DNA from: Halocalculus aciditolerans
GTDB lineage: Archaea; Halobacteriota; Halobacteria; Halobacteriales; Halobacteriaceae
Assembly (NCBI RefSeq): GCF_014647475.1
Contig: NZ_BMPG01000001.1
Location: 372,001 to 436,000 of the forward strand
Length of the DNA stretch: 64,000 nt
Reading direction: 5' to 3'
Below are positions 1 through 7,175 of this stretch, piece by piece. The notes under the pieces were generated by a model. The model was not told the origin of the DNA and did not search any database. It was given only the letters and a program-made list of their open reading frames with translations. Numbering within the stretch: the first letter of the stretch is position 1; every line of letters starts with the position of its first letter. The position numbers were made by a program, and so were the translations under genes.

Positions 1-54
1 GCTGCGCTCCGTCGACGCCGCGGTCGCGAGAAAGAAACCGGATGGGGTGGCCGC

Positions 55-1425
55 TCAGAACGTCTCGAGGTACTGCTCCAGCTCCCAGTCGGAGACCTGG
101 ACGCGGTAGCCCGTGTGTTCTTCGCGTTTCGCCTCGATGAACTTGTTCGTGATGTGGTCGCCGAGCGCGTCTTTCACGACGTCGTTCGTTTCGAGCGCGT
201 CCACGGCTTCGCCGAGGTTCGTGGGGAGCGTCTCGATGCCGTACTCCTCGCGTTTCTGCTCGTCGAACTCGTAGATGTTCTCGCGGACCGGGTCGGGGGC
301 GTCGAGGCCCTTCTCGATGCCGTCGAGGCCCGCGCTGATGAGCGCCGCGAACGCGAGGTAGGGGTTGCAGGACGGGTCGGGGAAGCGCGCTTCGATGCGG
401 GACGCGGCCGGGATGCGCGCCGCGGGCTTCCGGATGAGCGCGGAGCGGTTCCGGTCGGACCACGCGACGTAGACCGGGGCCTCGTAGCCGGGGACGAGGC
501 GCTTGTAGGAGTTCACGGTCGGGTTCGAAATCGCCGTGATGGCGGGCGCGTGTTCGAGGATGCCCGCGAGGAACTGGTGGGCGACCTCAGAGAGGTTGAA
601 GTCGTCGTCCTCGTCGTGGAACGCGTTCTCGCCGTCCTCGAAGAGCGAGAAGTGCGTGTGCATCCCGGAGCCGTTGATGTTCGCGATGGGCTTCGGCATG
701 AACGTCGCGTGCAGGTCGTGCTCCGCGGCGATGGCGCGAACGACCGTGCGGAACGTCGCGACGTTGTCCGCGGTCGCGAGCGCGTCGTCGTACTCGAAGT
801 TGATCTCGTGTTGGGATTCGGCGACTTCGTGGTGGGACGCCTCGATCTCGAAGCCCATCGACTCCAGGCCGCGGATGATGTCGCGGCGGACGTCGGAGGC
901 GGGGTCTTTCGGCGCGAGGTCGAAGTAGCCGCCGAAGTCGGAGAGCTCCGTCGTCGCGCGGCCGCGTTCGTCCTCCTCGAAGAGGAAGAACTCGGGCTCC
1001 GGTGCGGCGTTCACCGTGTACCCCATGTCCTCGGCGCGTTCGAGGACGTTCTTCAGGACGCGGCGCGGGTCGCCCTCGAACGGCTCACCCGTGGAAGTGT
1101 TGATGACGTCGCAGATGAGGCGGGCGGACGCGCCGTCGTCGAGGTCCCGCCACGGCAGCACGGCGAACGTCTCGGGGTCCGGCTTGAGGCGCATGTCGGA
1201 CTCCTGAATCCGGACGAACCCCTCGATGGAGGAGCCGTCGAAGTAGATCCCGTCGGTGAAGGCCTTCTCCGCCTGCTCGGCGGGGACGGAGACGTTCTTC
1301 ACCGTGCCGAGGATGTCCGTGAACTGGAGGCGGAGGAAGTCAACGTTCTTCTCCTCGATCTCGTCCAGCACGTCCTGTTCCGTCTCGCTCAGACCGCCGT
1401 CTGTCATCAGTTTCCCGTTTGTCAT
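55..1425 (-). CDS. glnA: glutamine synthetase, type I
   Basis: Makes glutamine from glutamate, ammonia and ATP in the cytoplasm. The 456-residue product has the usual GSI length and carries the family motifs: the N-terminal beta-grasp segment ([11 protein letters not shown]), the [10 protein letters not shown] active-site stretch and the [25 protein letters not shown] nucleotide and glutamate-binding stretch. An upstream in-frame GTG at 1437 would extend it by four residues. I prefer the ATG at 1425 because the TATA-like CTTTAGTAG near 1456-1464 predicts a transcript starting near 1433. It is divergent from the Lrp-type gene at 1551, an arrangement that suggests Lrp control of glnA (inference). 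Confidence 0.96.
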   Translation of the reverse strand: MTNGKLMTDGGLSETEQDVLDEIEEKNVDFLRLQFTDILGTVKNVSVPAEQAEKAFTDGIYFDGSSIEGFVRIQESDMRLKPDPETFAVLPWRDLDDGASARLICDVINTSTGEPFEGDPRRVLKNVLERAEDMGYTVNAAPEPEFFLFEEDERGRATTELSDFGGYFDLAPKDPASDVRRDIIRGLESMGFEIEASHHEVAESQHEINFEYDDALATADNVATFRTVVRAIAAEHDLHATFMPKPIANINGSGMHTHFSLFEDGENAFHDEDDDFNLSEVAHQFLAGILEHAPAITAISNPTVNSYKRLVPGYEAPVYVAWSDRNRSALIRKPAARIPAASRIEARFPDPSCNPYLAFAALISAGLDGIEKGLDAPDPVRENIYEFDEQKREEYGIETLPTNLGEAVDALETNDVVKDALGDHITNKFIEAKREEHTGYRVQVSDWELEQYLETF

Positions 1426-1550
1426 CGGTTTCGTCACCCGAATCCTACACTCCCACTACTAAAGCGCTGGCGGTCCGCGCAAATCTGCCGACGGTGAAAG
1501 AGAACTGGACATTCGTAAAATTCTAATCCCCCCGTGTCCAATGGAACGCC
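1426..1550. promoter_or_regulatory. divergent glnA / Lrp-regulator promoter region
   Basis: This short spacer holds both promoters. For glnA the minus-strand TATA-like element is at about 1456-1464. For the regulator, GTAAAATTCTAA lies at about 1515-1526, some 25-35 bases before its ATG. The hexamers TGGACA (1506-1511) and TGTCCA (1535-1540) form an inverted repeat that flanks the regulator's TATA box, a plausible autoregulatory Lrp site, though six-base arms are weak evidence. Confidence 0.5.
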
Positions 1551-2009
1551 ATGACCTACGAGAACCTCGACGGCCAACTCATCAACGCGCTGCTCGGCGA
1601 CGGCCGCGCCAGCCTCCGCAGCCTCGCCGAAGACCTCGACGTCTCCGTCACTACCGTCTCCAACCACCTCTCCGACCTTGAAGACGCCGGCGTCATCAAA
1701 GACTACACGCCCGTCGTCGACTACGACGCCCTCGGCTACGACGTCACCGCTATCCTCCAGCTGAAGGTGGAGGGCAACGCCCTCCCCGACCTCTCCGACC
1801 GCCTGCGCGGCCACAAACAGATGGTCTCCGTTTACGAAGTCACCGGCGACTACGACATCGTCGCCGTCGGCAAATTCAGAGACACCGACGACATGAACCA
1901 CCTCATCAAGAAACTCCTCGGCGACGCCGACATCAAGGAGTCCAACACCAGCGTCGTCCTCAACGCCGCCGCCGAACACGAACAGTTCGAACTCGACGTC
2001 GACGAGTGA
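1551..2009 (+). CDS. lrp: Lrp/AsnC family transcriptional regulator
   Basis: A 152-residue feast/famine regulator. Residues 1-60 form the winged helix-turn-helix ([40 protein letters not shown] in sense, split here as [18 protein letters not shown] then [16 protein letters not shown]). Residues 65-150 form the RAM/AsnC ligand-binding domain with the [16 protein letters not shown] strand pair. Length is normal for the family. Its position divergent from glnA suggests that it senses an amino acid, perhaps glutamine, and controls nitrogen assimilation; that ligand and target are inferred from context only. Confidence 0.93.
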   Translation: MTYENLDGQLINALLGDGRASLRSLAEDLDVSVTTVSNHLSDLEDAGVIKDYTPVVDYDALGYDVTAILQLKVEGNALPDLSDRLRGHKQMVSVYEVTGDYDIVAVGKFRDTDDMNHLIKKLLGDADIKESNTSVVLNAAAEHEQFELDVDE

Positions 2010-2069
2010 GGCGGGTTTCGAGGGAGGAGTGATCTCGGAGGAGGTCGCTTTAGAGTCGGCGTTATAGTC

Positions 2070-2152
2070 GACATTCCGAAAGCCGGCTCGCCGACGACTC
2101 GCGAGGCTCCCTCTCGATACCCCGCCCGCGTGGTCGGGTCGAACTTCTGACG
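2070..2152 (-). repeat. dispersed repeat family R1, copy 1 (degenerate)
   Basis: Read on the minus strand this stretch runs GAAGTTCGACCCGACCACG ... ATCGAGAGGGAGC ... GAGTCGTCGGCGAGC ... CGGCTTTCGGAATGTCG. The same succession of blocks, with variation, occurs at 20000-20245 (plus) and 25509-25640 (minus). It lies in the 250-base gap between the Lrp regulator and the next gene, where I see no coding region. Confidence 0.55.
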
Positions 2153-2259
2153 GCGACTGCGAGGACCCGTGGTGGCCGCGCCGTCGCTGGACGCGTCCGC
2201 CCGCCGGTCATCAACTCGCCACGCTATCACTTTTCGCGGTGGTGGGAGAACGGCTTGGT

Positions 2260-2544
2260 ATGCCCTCTACATCCGACGACGAAGTTCGAGAAGTTGCGCG
2301 CGAGGCAGCGCGAGCGGAGGTCCGCCGGCTCTTCGAGAAAGTCGTCTACTTCCTCGCGGGCGTCTCTCTGCTCTGCGGGAGCTTCTACGCGCCGAGCGCC
2401 GTCGCGGGTGCAGACAGCACGGTCGAGGCGACAGTCACCGCGGGAATCGGCCTCTTCTTCCTCGGCGGCGGCGTCTACCTCCTCGCGTACGTCTTCGACG
2501 TCGACCGCCGGGTCGCGCGCTGGCTCCGAAACCGCTTCGCGTAG
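2260..2544 (+). CDS. small two-TM membrane protein, unknown function
   Basis: I do not recognise this 94-residue protein. It has a charged amphipathic N-terminus (about residues 1-25, rich in Glu, Arg and Ala), a hydrophobic helix at about 28-45 (VVYFLAGVSLLCGSFY), a short external loop, a second helix at about 58-80 and a basic C-terminal tail (DRRVARWLRNRF) that would sit in the cytoplasm. The ATG at 2260 is chosen over the GTG at 2239 because the extra residues do not look coding and the AT-rich stretch around 2228-2235 is at promoter distance from 2260. Confidence 0.7.
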   Translation: MPSTSDDEVREVAREAARAEVRRLFEKVVYFLAGVSLLCGSFYAPSAVAGADSTVEATVTAGIGLFFLGGGVYLLAYVFDVDRRVARWLRNRFA

Positions 2545-2620
2545 CCGTCGCTCACCTACGAAATCAGTCGAAAGAAAACGACGGGCCGAACGGAGTTAGC
2601 GAACGAGACAGCGACGGGGC

Positions 2621-2730
2621 GAGCGTTCGCGACCCGAGTGGTTCGAAGAACCCGGAAGGGTCGCGATTCACTCGCGCGAAGCGCGAGGCCCGAGCGACCC
2701 CCGAAGCGGGGTCGCGACGGGCTTTTAGTG
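2621..2730 (+). repeat. dispersed repeat family R2, copy 1
   Basis: A copy of an element also found at 25699-25861 (plus) and 37343-37410 (minus). Shared blocks are GAGCGTTCGCG, then CCCGGAAGGGTCGCGATTC, then ACTCGC-GCGAAGC-GCGAGGC (a hairpin), CCGAGCGACCCC, and the end block GGGTCGCGACGGGCTTTTAG at 2709-2728. It lies between a plus-strand and a minus-strand gene whose 3' ends converge. Confidence 0.75.
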
Positions 2731-2733
2731 CAG

Positions 2734-2774
2734 GTTTTGCCGAGCGCCGGCGAAGCCGGCGCGCAGAGCAAAAC
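2734..2774. terminator. probable bidirectional terminator, 3' of thermosome gene
   Basis: An outer stem GTTTTGC (2734-2740)/GCAAAAC (2768-2774) encloses a GC hairpin GCGCCGGC (2744-2751)-GAA-GCCGGCGC (2755-2762). It starts six bases after the thermosome stop codon. The A/T outer arms place a T-run on each strand, as at 25865-25909 and 37254-37298. Confidence 0.65.
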
Positions 2775-2780
2775 GTGCGT

Positions 2781-4445
2781 TTACATCATGCCGCCCATGC
2801 CGCCGCCCATGCCGCCTGCGGGCGGGCCGCCGGCGTCGTCGTCTCCCTTGTCGGTGGAGAGGTCGCCGGCGGAGATGATGTCGTCGATTTTGAGGACGAG
2901 GTTCGCGGCTTCGGTGGCGCTGGAGAGCGCCTGTTCTTTGGCGTGTGCGGGCTCGACGATGCCGGCTTCGTAGGTGTCTTCGAGGGAGTCGGTGAAGACG
3001 TTGAGGCCGACGGTCTCGTTCCCGGATTCGTGCTCGGAGCGGAGGTCGACGAGGATGTCGATCGGGTCGAGGCCGGCGTTCTCCGCGAGGACGCGCGGGA
3101 CGAGTTCGAGCGCGTCGGCGAACGCCTCGACGGCGAGCTGCTCGCGGCCGGAGACGGAGTCGGCGTGCGAGCGGAGGCGGTCGGCGACTTCGACTTCCAC
3201 GGCGCCGCCGCCGGGGAGGACGCGACCGTCGCTGACGGTCTGCGCGACGACGTCGAGGGCGTCGGTGACGCCGCGTTCGAGTTCGTCGACGACGTGGTCC
3301 GTGGAGGCGCGGAGGAGGATGGTGACGCCGTGGGCGTCCTCGCCCGTACCTTCGACGTAGAAGAGCTCGTCCTCGGAGTCACGGCTGATTGCGCCCTGAC
3401 CGAGGTCGGCTTCGGTGACGGCGTCGAGGTCCGTGACGACGCTGCCGCCGAGGATGTCGTGGAGGAACTCGATGTCCGACTTCTTCGTGCGGCGGATGGC
3501 GAGGATGCCCTCTTTCGCGAGGTAGTGCTGCGCCATGTCGTCGATGCCCTTCTGGCAGAAGACGACGTCAGCGCCGACGTCGACGATCTGCTGGACCTTC
3601 TCCTTCAGCTGCTTCTCCTCCTGGTCGAGGAACTGCTGGAGCTGGTCGGGGCTGTCGATGGAGACGTTCGTGTCGGCTTCGGCTTCCTCGACCTCGATGG
3701 CTTCGTTGAGGAGGAGGACGGAGGCGTCGTCGAACGCGGTCGGCATGTTGTCGACGACGGGGTCCTTGTCGATGGCGGCACCGCGGAGGAGCTCGGACTC
3801 GCTGACGCCGCGTCCGGTCTGCGTCTCGATGTTGATGTTCCCGGCGTCGACGATGGTGGAGCCGTCGTCGGCGTCGACGGCGACCTGGCGGACGGCGTCG
3901 ACGATGATCTGGGAGAGGAGCTCCTTGTCGAGCTCCGCGCCCTTGCCGGTCATGGAGGTCTCGGCGACGGAGCGGAGGAGGTCCTCGTCGTCGGTGTCGA
4001 CGTCGATGGCGACGTTGTCGACTTCCTCGCGGGCCTTCTCGCTGGCGAGGTGGAAGCCCTTGATGATGGCCGTCGGGTGGATGTCCTGCTCGAGGAGGTC
4101 CTCGGCGTTCTTGAGGAGTTCACCCGCGATGGCGACGGCGGTCGTCGTCCCGTCGCCGGCCTCGTCCTCCTGGGTCTCGGCGACTTCGACGATCATCTCG
4201 GCCGTCGGGTTGTCGATGTCCATCTCCTGGAGGATGGTGACGCCGTCGTTCGTGATGGTGACGTCGCCCATCGAGTCGACGAGCATCTTGTCCATCCCTT
4301 TCGGGCCGAGCGTCGAGCGAACGGCGTCCGCTACGGCGCGAGCGGCGGAGATGTTGTGTTCCTGCGCGTCCTTGTCTTTTACGCGCTGTGCGTCGTCCCC
4401 CATGATAATCATGGGCTGACCCTGCATCCGCTGTTGCTGTGACAT
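2781..4445 (-). CDS. thsA: thermosome subunit (group II chaperonin)
   Basis: A subunit of the archaeal CCT-like double-ring chaperonin that folds proteins with ATP. The 554-residue product has the full family architecture. The equatorial domain includes STLGPKGMDKMLVD and GDVTITNDGVTIL, and the ATPase motif GDGTTTAV is near residue 90. The C-terminal tail is rich in Gly and Met (GGMGGGMGGMM), as in other haloarchaeal thermosomes. A TTG at 4454 lies in frame upstream. The ATG at 4445 fits better because the TATA box at 4471-4478 predicts a transcript starting near 4447, giving an almost leaderless mRNA. It is the only chaperonin gene in the window; haloarchaea usually have others elsewhere. 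Confidence 0.97.
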   Translation of the reverse strand: MSQQQRMQGQPMIIMGDDAQRVKDKDAQEHNISAARAVADAVRSTLGPKGMDKMLVDSMGDVTITNDGVTILQEMDIDNPTAEMIVEVAETQEDEAGDGTTTAVAIAGELLKNAEDLLEQDIHPTAIIKGFHLASEKAREEVDNVAIDVDTDDEDLLRSVAETSMTGKGAELDKELLSQIIVDAVRQVAVDADDGSTIVDAGNINIETQTGRGVSESELLRGAAIDKDPVVDNMPTAFDDASVLLLNEAIEVEEAEADTNVSIDSPDQLQQFLDQEEKQLKEKVQQIVDVGADVVFCQKGIDDMAQHYLAKEGILAIRRTKKSDIEFLHDILGGSVVTDLDAVTEADLGQGAISRDSEDELFYVEGTGEDAHGVTILLRASTDHVVDELERGVTDALDVVAQTVSDGRVLPGGGAVEVEVADRLRSHADSVSGREQLAVEAFADALELVPRVLAENAGLDPIDILVDLRSEHESGNETVGLNVFTDSLEDTYEAGIVEPAHAKEQALSSATEAANLVLKIDDIISAGDLSTDKGDDDAGGPPAGGMGGGMGGMM

Positions 4446-4470
4446 CGTACTCAATGATTGAAAGCCATTC

Positions 4471-4478
4471 TATATAAA
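4471..4478 (-). promoter_or_regulatory. TATA box of thermosome gene
   Basis: TTTATATA on the minus strand sits about 26 bases before the ATG at 4445, typical spacing for a strong archaeal promoter giving a leaderless transcript. Confidence 0.75.
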
Positions 4479-4668
4479 ACTTGGCTGGTACGCGTTGGCA
4501 CGCGCCAGTGGTCCGTCGGTCGAACCGCGCCATATTCACCGCCTCCCGACCGTCCCCCGGCGTTTCAGCCACGTCCCCGGCGCACCCCGCGAAACGCCCG
4601 ATGCGGCCAGTATTTATACTCCCCGTGCGGCCCCCAGACACTTCACGCGGCCGTGCGACACCCCGACC

Positions 4669-4908
4669 ATGGCGACACTCACCAGCGAAGACGTCGGAAA
4701 AGTACTCGTGGACATCGAAGGCGAAGAGCTCGGCGTCGTCACCGAAGTCGAAGACAACACCGCCTGGGTCGACCCCGAACCCGGCCTCGGCGAAGCCGTC
4801 CTCGCCGCCTTCGGCTGGACCGAGAAGAACGAGGACGACTACTCCCTCGACGGCGACCTCGTCGACACCGTCACCGACGAGGAAATCCGCGTCAACGCTG
4901 ACCTCTAA
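4669..4908 (+). CDS. PRC-barrel domain protein
   Basis: A 79-residue protein that is almost entirely one PRC-barrel-like beta domain: the opening LTSEDVGKVLVDIEGEELG followed by strands around VVTEVEDNTAWV is typical of this fold. These small archaeal proteins are usually of unknown function; related barrels bind RNA or partner proteins. It is very acidic and has no membrane segment. The ATG at 4669 is preferred over upstream in-frame starts because a TATA-like TATTTATACT at 4611-4620 would start the transcript near 4640. It is divergent from the thermosome gene. Confidence 0.8.
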   Translation: MATLTSEDVGKVLVDIEGEELGVVTEVEDNTAWVDPEPGLGEAVLAAFGWTEKNEDDYSLDGDLVDTVTDEEIRVNADL

Positions 4909-5119
4909 CCGCCACTCCGCCTCGTAACGCCGGCTCTCGGACGCGCCCGGCGCGCTTGTTCACGCACGTCAACGCCCGAGCACTGGCCCTGAAACATCAT
5001 ATCGATGGGATGACTCGCCCCCGCTATCCCTTCACTCTCACTCCGCTTCGAGAAAGTACACGTCTCTGAACCAACCGAAACCATCGGCCACTCAACATAT
5101 CCGTGTGGGCGTCTTCGAC

Positions 5120-5280
5120 TAACCCGCCCCCGTCCGGAGGCCCTCGGGGCTCCGCCGACGGAGCAAACCCGAGAACCGAGTATCCGGCCGTCCACTCCGG
5201 GGGGAGTGGACGACAGGGGGCTGGCTTGCCACCGCACGACACCGCTGCGACCGTCCGCTTTCGGGCGGTCGCGGCGGCGC
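5120..5280 (+). other. structured non-coding stretch, possible RNA
   Basis: The 570 bases between the PRC-barrel gene and the tRNA (4909-5481) contain no convincing gene. Within them are three stable hairpins in 130 bases: CTCGGG+GCTCCG (5143-5154) with CGGAGC-AAA-CCCGAG (5159-5173); a perfect nine-base stem GTCCACTCC (5190-5198)/GGAGTGGAC (5203-5211) with a GGGG loop; and GCGACCG (5247-5253)/CGGTCGC (5266-5272). A TATA-like ACATAT at about 5094-5099 lies about 25 bases upstream of 5120. I did not find RNase P or SRP RNA signatures. Confidence 0.35.
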
Positions 5281-5481
5281 TCGTCGCAGATACCCCGCAA
5301 CCGCGCGGCCGACGCGCGACCGAGACGGATTCAGTCACCACTCTCGCGGACTCGCTAAGGGATACCGACGTCGTCGACGAGCCGTACCGACGGGACCGGC
5401 CACGACTGTTGAGGATTCGGTAGACAGGGTGTTGACTCGCGCCGACAGCCGGCGCTCGTCGGTGTGGTTCGCGGAGAGAAA

Positions 5482-5563
5482 CGCCGGGACAGGGATTTGA
5501 ACCCTGAACCCCGTAAGGGGACACGCTTTCCAGGCGTGCGCTTTGCCATTCGGCCATCCCGGC
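5482..5563 (-). tRNA. tRNA-Ser (anticodon GGA)
   Basis: On the minus strand the gene begins GCCGGGATGGCCGAATGGC. It has a seven-base acceptor stem (GCCGGGA with TCCCGGC), an anticodon stem CACGC/GCGTG around the loop CTGGAAA (anticodon GGA), a long variable arm typical of class II tRNA-Ser, and the T-arm CAGGG-TTCAAAT-CCCTG. The base after the acceptor stem is G, the usual serine discriminator. CCA is not encoded. It reads UCC and UCU codons. There is no sign of an intron or of a duplicated 3' end that would mark an integrated element. Confidence 0.95.
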
Positions 5564-5590
5564 CTGCACCCAGATGTACTGTCGTGTCGC

Positions 5591-5600
5591 GTTTAAACCC
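5591..5600 (-). promoter_or_regulatory. TATA box of tRNA-Ser gene
   Basis: GGGTTTAAAC on the minus strand is about 30 bases upstream of the tRNA 5' end at 5563, the spacing expected for a stable RNA promoter. Confidence 0.65.
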
Positions 5601-5623
5601 TTCTTTTCGCGACGGGGTGCGAG

Positions 5624-5815
5624 TCAGGCGGTCACCGACGCGTACGTGCGGGCGAGCCACGTCGCGACGACGGTGACGGCGGTGACGAGGAGGCAGACGC
5701 CGACGAGCGCGGGGACGCCCGGAGTGTCGCCGCCGAGGAGTCGGTAGCCGAACGCCAACACGAGGAAGGAGAGCGCGGCGAGCGCGCCGTCGAGCGCGAG
5801 CTCGCGGGCGTGCAT
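5624..5815 (-). CDS. small two-TM membrane protein downstream of ridA
   Basis: A 63-residue protein I cannot name. Two hydrophobic helices (about residues 10-25, LAALSFLVLAFGYRLL, and 36-55, LVGVCLLVTAVTVVATWLA) are separated by a short Gly/Pro turn. Its ATG follows the ridA stop codon with no spacer (5815 after 5816-5818), so the two are almost certainly co-transcribed and perhaps translationally coupled. Confidence 0.65.
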   Translation of the reverse strand: MHARELALDGALAALSFLVLAFGYRLLGGDTPGVPALVGVCLLVTAVTVVATWLARTYASVTA

Positions 5816-6199
5816 TTAGTCGCGCTGCGCGGCGACGGCTTCGATTTCGACGCCGACGCCCTTCGGGAGCGCGCCCGCCTGGACGGCGCTGCGGGCGGGC
5901 GGGTTGTCCTGGAAGTACTCCCTGTACGTGCTATTCATCTCGTCGAAGTCGTCGATGTCGCCGAGGAAGACGGTGGTCTTGAGGACGTCCTGCATCGTGA
6001 GCCCCTCCTCTTCGAGGATCGCCTTCACGTTCTCGAGGCTCTGCCGGGTCTGCGTGGCGATGTCCTCGTCGTCGAGGAGGTCGCCGTCGGGCGTCATGGG
6101 AATCTGACCGGCGGTGAAGACGATGTCCCCGTTCGTCGTCGCCTGGCTGTACGCGCCGACCGCGGCAGGAGCATCAGGGGTCTCGATAGTGCGCTTCAT
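5816..6199 (-). CDS. ridA: RidA family enamine/imine deaminase
   Basis: RidA hydrolyses the reactive 2-aminoacrylate and 2-aminocrotonate released by PLP enzymes such as threonine dehydratase. The 127-residue protein has the usual length and the family landmarks: APAAVGAYSQA near the N-terminus, the GQIPMTPDG turn, and the C-terminal PPARSAVQAGALPKGVGVEIEAVA with the conserved Arg and Glu of the active site. The ATG at 6199 is used; the longer in-frame extension has no RidA similarity. The threonine dehydratase gene, its likely client, is about 1 kb away at 7176-8387. Confidence 0.93.
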   Translation of the reverse strand: MKRTIETPDAPAAVGAYSQATTNGDIVFTAGQIPMTPDGDLLDDEDIATQTRQSLENVKAILEEEGLTMQDVLKTTVFLGDIDDFDEMNSTYREYFQDNPPARSAVQAGALPKGVGVEIEAVAAQRD

Positions 6200-6287
6200 A
6201 CTCCCCTCTCGGCCGTGACGCGACTTAATACCCGGCGTCGCTCGCCGAACCCAGCGCGCTCTTCCCCGCGGAGCGCGAAGACCGAGT

Positions 6288-7166
6288 ATGAACTGGCGGT
6301 CCGCGGCGGCGGCCGGGCTCGGCGTCGCGGCGCTCTCGCGCGAACCCGACCTCCCGCTCTCGCCGGTGTTCGCCCGCGGCCGCGTCGGCGCGGACTTCGG
6401 CGAGCGCACGGGCCTCGCCGGCGAGCGCGCGCACAGCGAGATGGACGACCTCGACGCCTTCGCCCGCGACGACTTCGACCCCGGCCGCGTCCACCCTACG
6501 ATTCGCGACTTCTACGAATCGACGCTCGACTACGCGATGTGGTTCGACGTCGACTGGCACCGGGGGTTCCGCGCGGGCGCGGCGGGCGCGGCACACCTGA
6601 CTCGCTGGCTCGAACAGCTGAACCTCCCCGGACCGGGCGCGGACGGCCCCTGGAACGTCGAGAGCGACCTGCGCCGCGTCCCCGACGACGCCGACCCGCG
6701 CGAGGACGTGCGACTGTGGACGCGCACGCGAACGGGCACGGGCGAGGCGGTGGCTGACCCGTCTGTCGAACCGGGTCAGACCGTATTCGTCGCGCTCTAC
6801 GGCGCACACGAGACCCCTTCCGGCGACCGGCTGGTGAACGTCGCCGTGCCGCTCCCGGGGTCGAACCTCTCGACCGTCCTCCGCCCCGACCACCTCGGCG
6901 CGGGCGACGCCACCGGCCTCGAACTGACGACGTTCGCGCCCGGCCAGCCCGGCCTCTTCGCGGTGACGCCCGCGGGCGCGTTCCGCCTCCCGATGCACCA
7001 GCGCTTCCGCACCTACCCCACGACCTCGCCCGCCGCCCCCTCGACGCCCGTCGCCGACGCCGACGTCGTCACGACACAGGAGATGTGGCTCTGCGGCCGC
7101 CAGTTTCTCACCGTCACCTACGGGATGCGCCGACGCCGACAGCGCGAGAACGAGCGCGAGTCGTGA
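6288..7166 (+). CDS. conserved haloarchaeal protein of unknown function
   Basis: A 292-residue soluble protein. I recall related haloarchaeal proteins sharing the HPTIRDFYEST, LYGAHE, VNVAVPLPGSNLSTVL and EMWLCGRQFLTVTYGM stretches, but no function is known to me. Trp, Tyr and Phe are frequent. Residues around 156-166 (ADPSVEPGQTV, bases 6753-6785) are encoded by a 33-base segment that matches, on the opposite strand, the dispersed repeat found at 12505-12602 and 40080-40130. It looks like an in-frame insertion between GTGEAV and FVALYGAHE. Confidence 0.72.
   Translation: MNWRSAAAAGLGVAALSREPDLPLSPVFARGRVGADFGERTGLAGERAHSEMDDLDAFARDDFDPGRVHPTIRDFYESTLDYAMWFDVDWHRGFRAGAAGAAHLTRWLEQLNLPGPGADGPWNVESDLRRVPDDADPREDVRLWTRTRTGTGEAVADPSVEPGQTVFVALYGAHETPSGDRLVNVAVPLPGSNLSTVLRPDHLGAGDATGLELTTFAPGQPGLFAVTPAGAFRLPMHQRFRTYPTTSPAAPSTPVADADVVTTQEMWLCGRQFLTVTYGMRRRRQRENERES
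6753..6785 (-). repeat. 33-bp dispersed element inside a CDS
   Basis: On the minus strand it reads TACGGTCTGACCCGGTTCG then ACAGACGGGTCAGC, with eight-base arms CTGACCCG/CGGGTCAG. It is the same length (33) and shares the core GACCCGGTTCG-CAGACG-G with the tandem copies at 12505-12602 and 40080-40130. Its length keeps the host reading frame open and adds 11 codons. Confidence 0.6.
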
Positions 7167-7175
7167 GCCGACGGC

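Noticed and set aside
2169-4442. 757-codon plus-strand reading frame opposite the thermosome gene
   Set aside because: It is an antisense by-product of GC-rich third positions; the thermosome on the other strand is certain and the antisense product is Val/Asp/Gly/Glu-rich with no family features.
5482-5563. Integration site of a mobile element at tRNA-Ser
   Set aside because: No second copy of the tRNA 3' end and no integrase are present in the window.
5024-5569. 181-codon minus-strand frame through the tRNA gene
   Set aside because: It reads through the tRNA and the hairpin region, shows no protein-like composition, and has no promoter.
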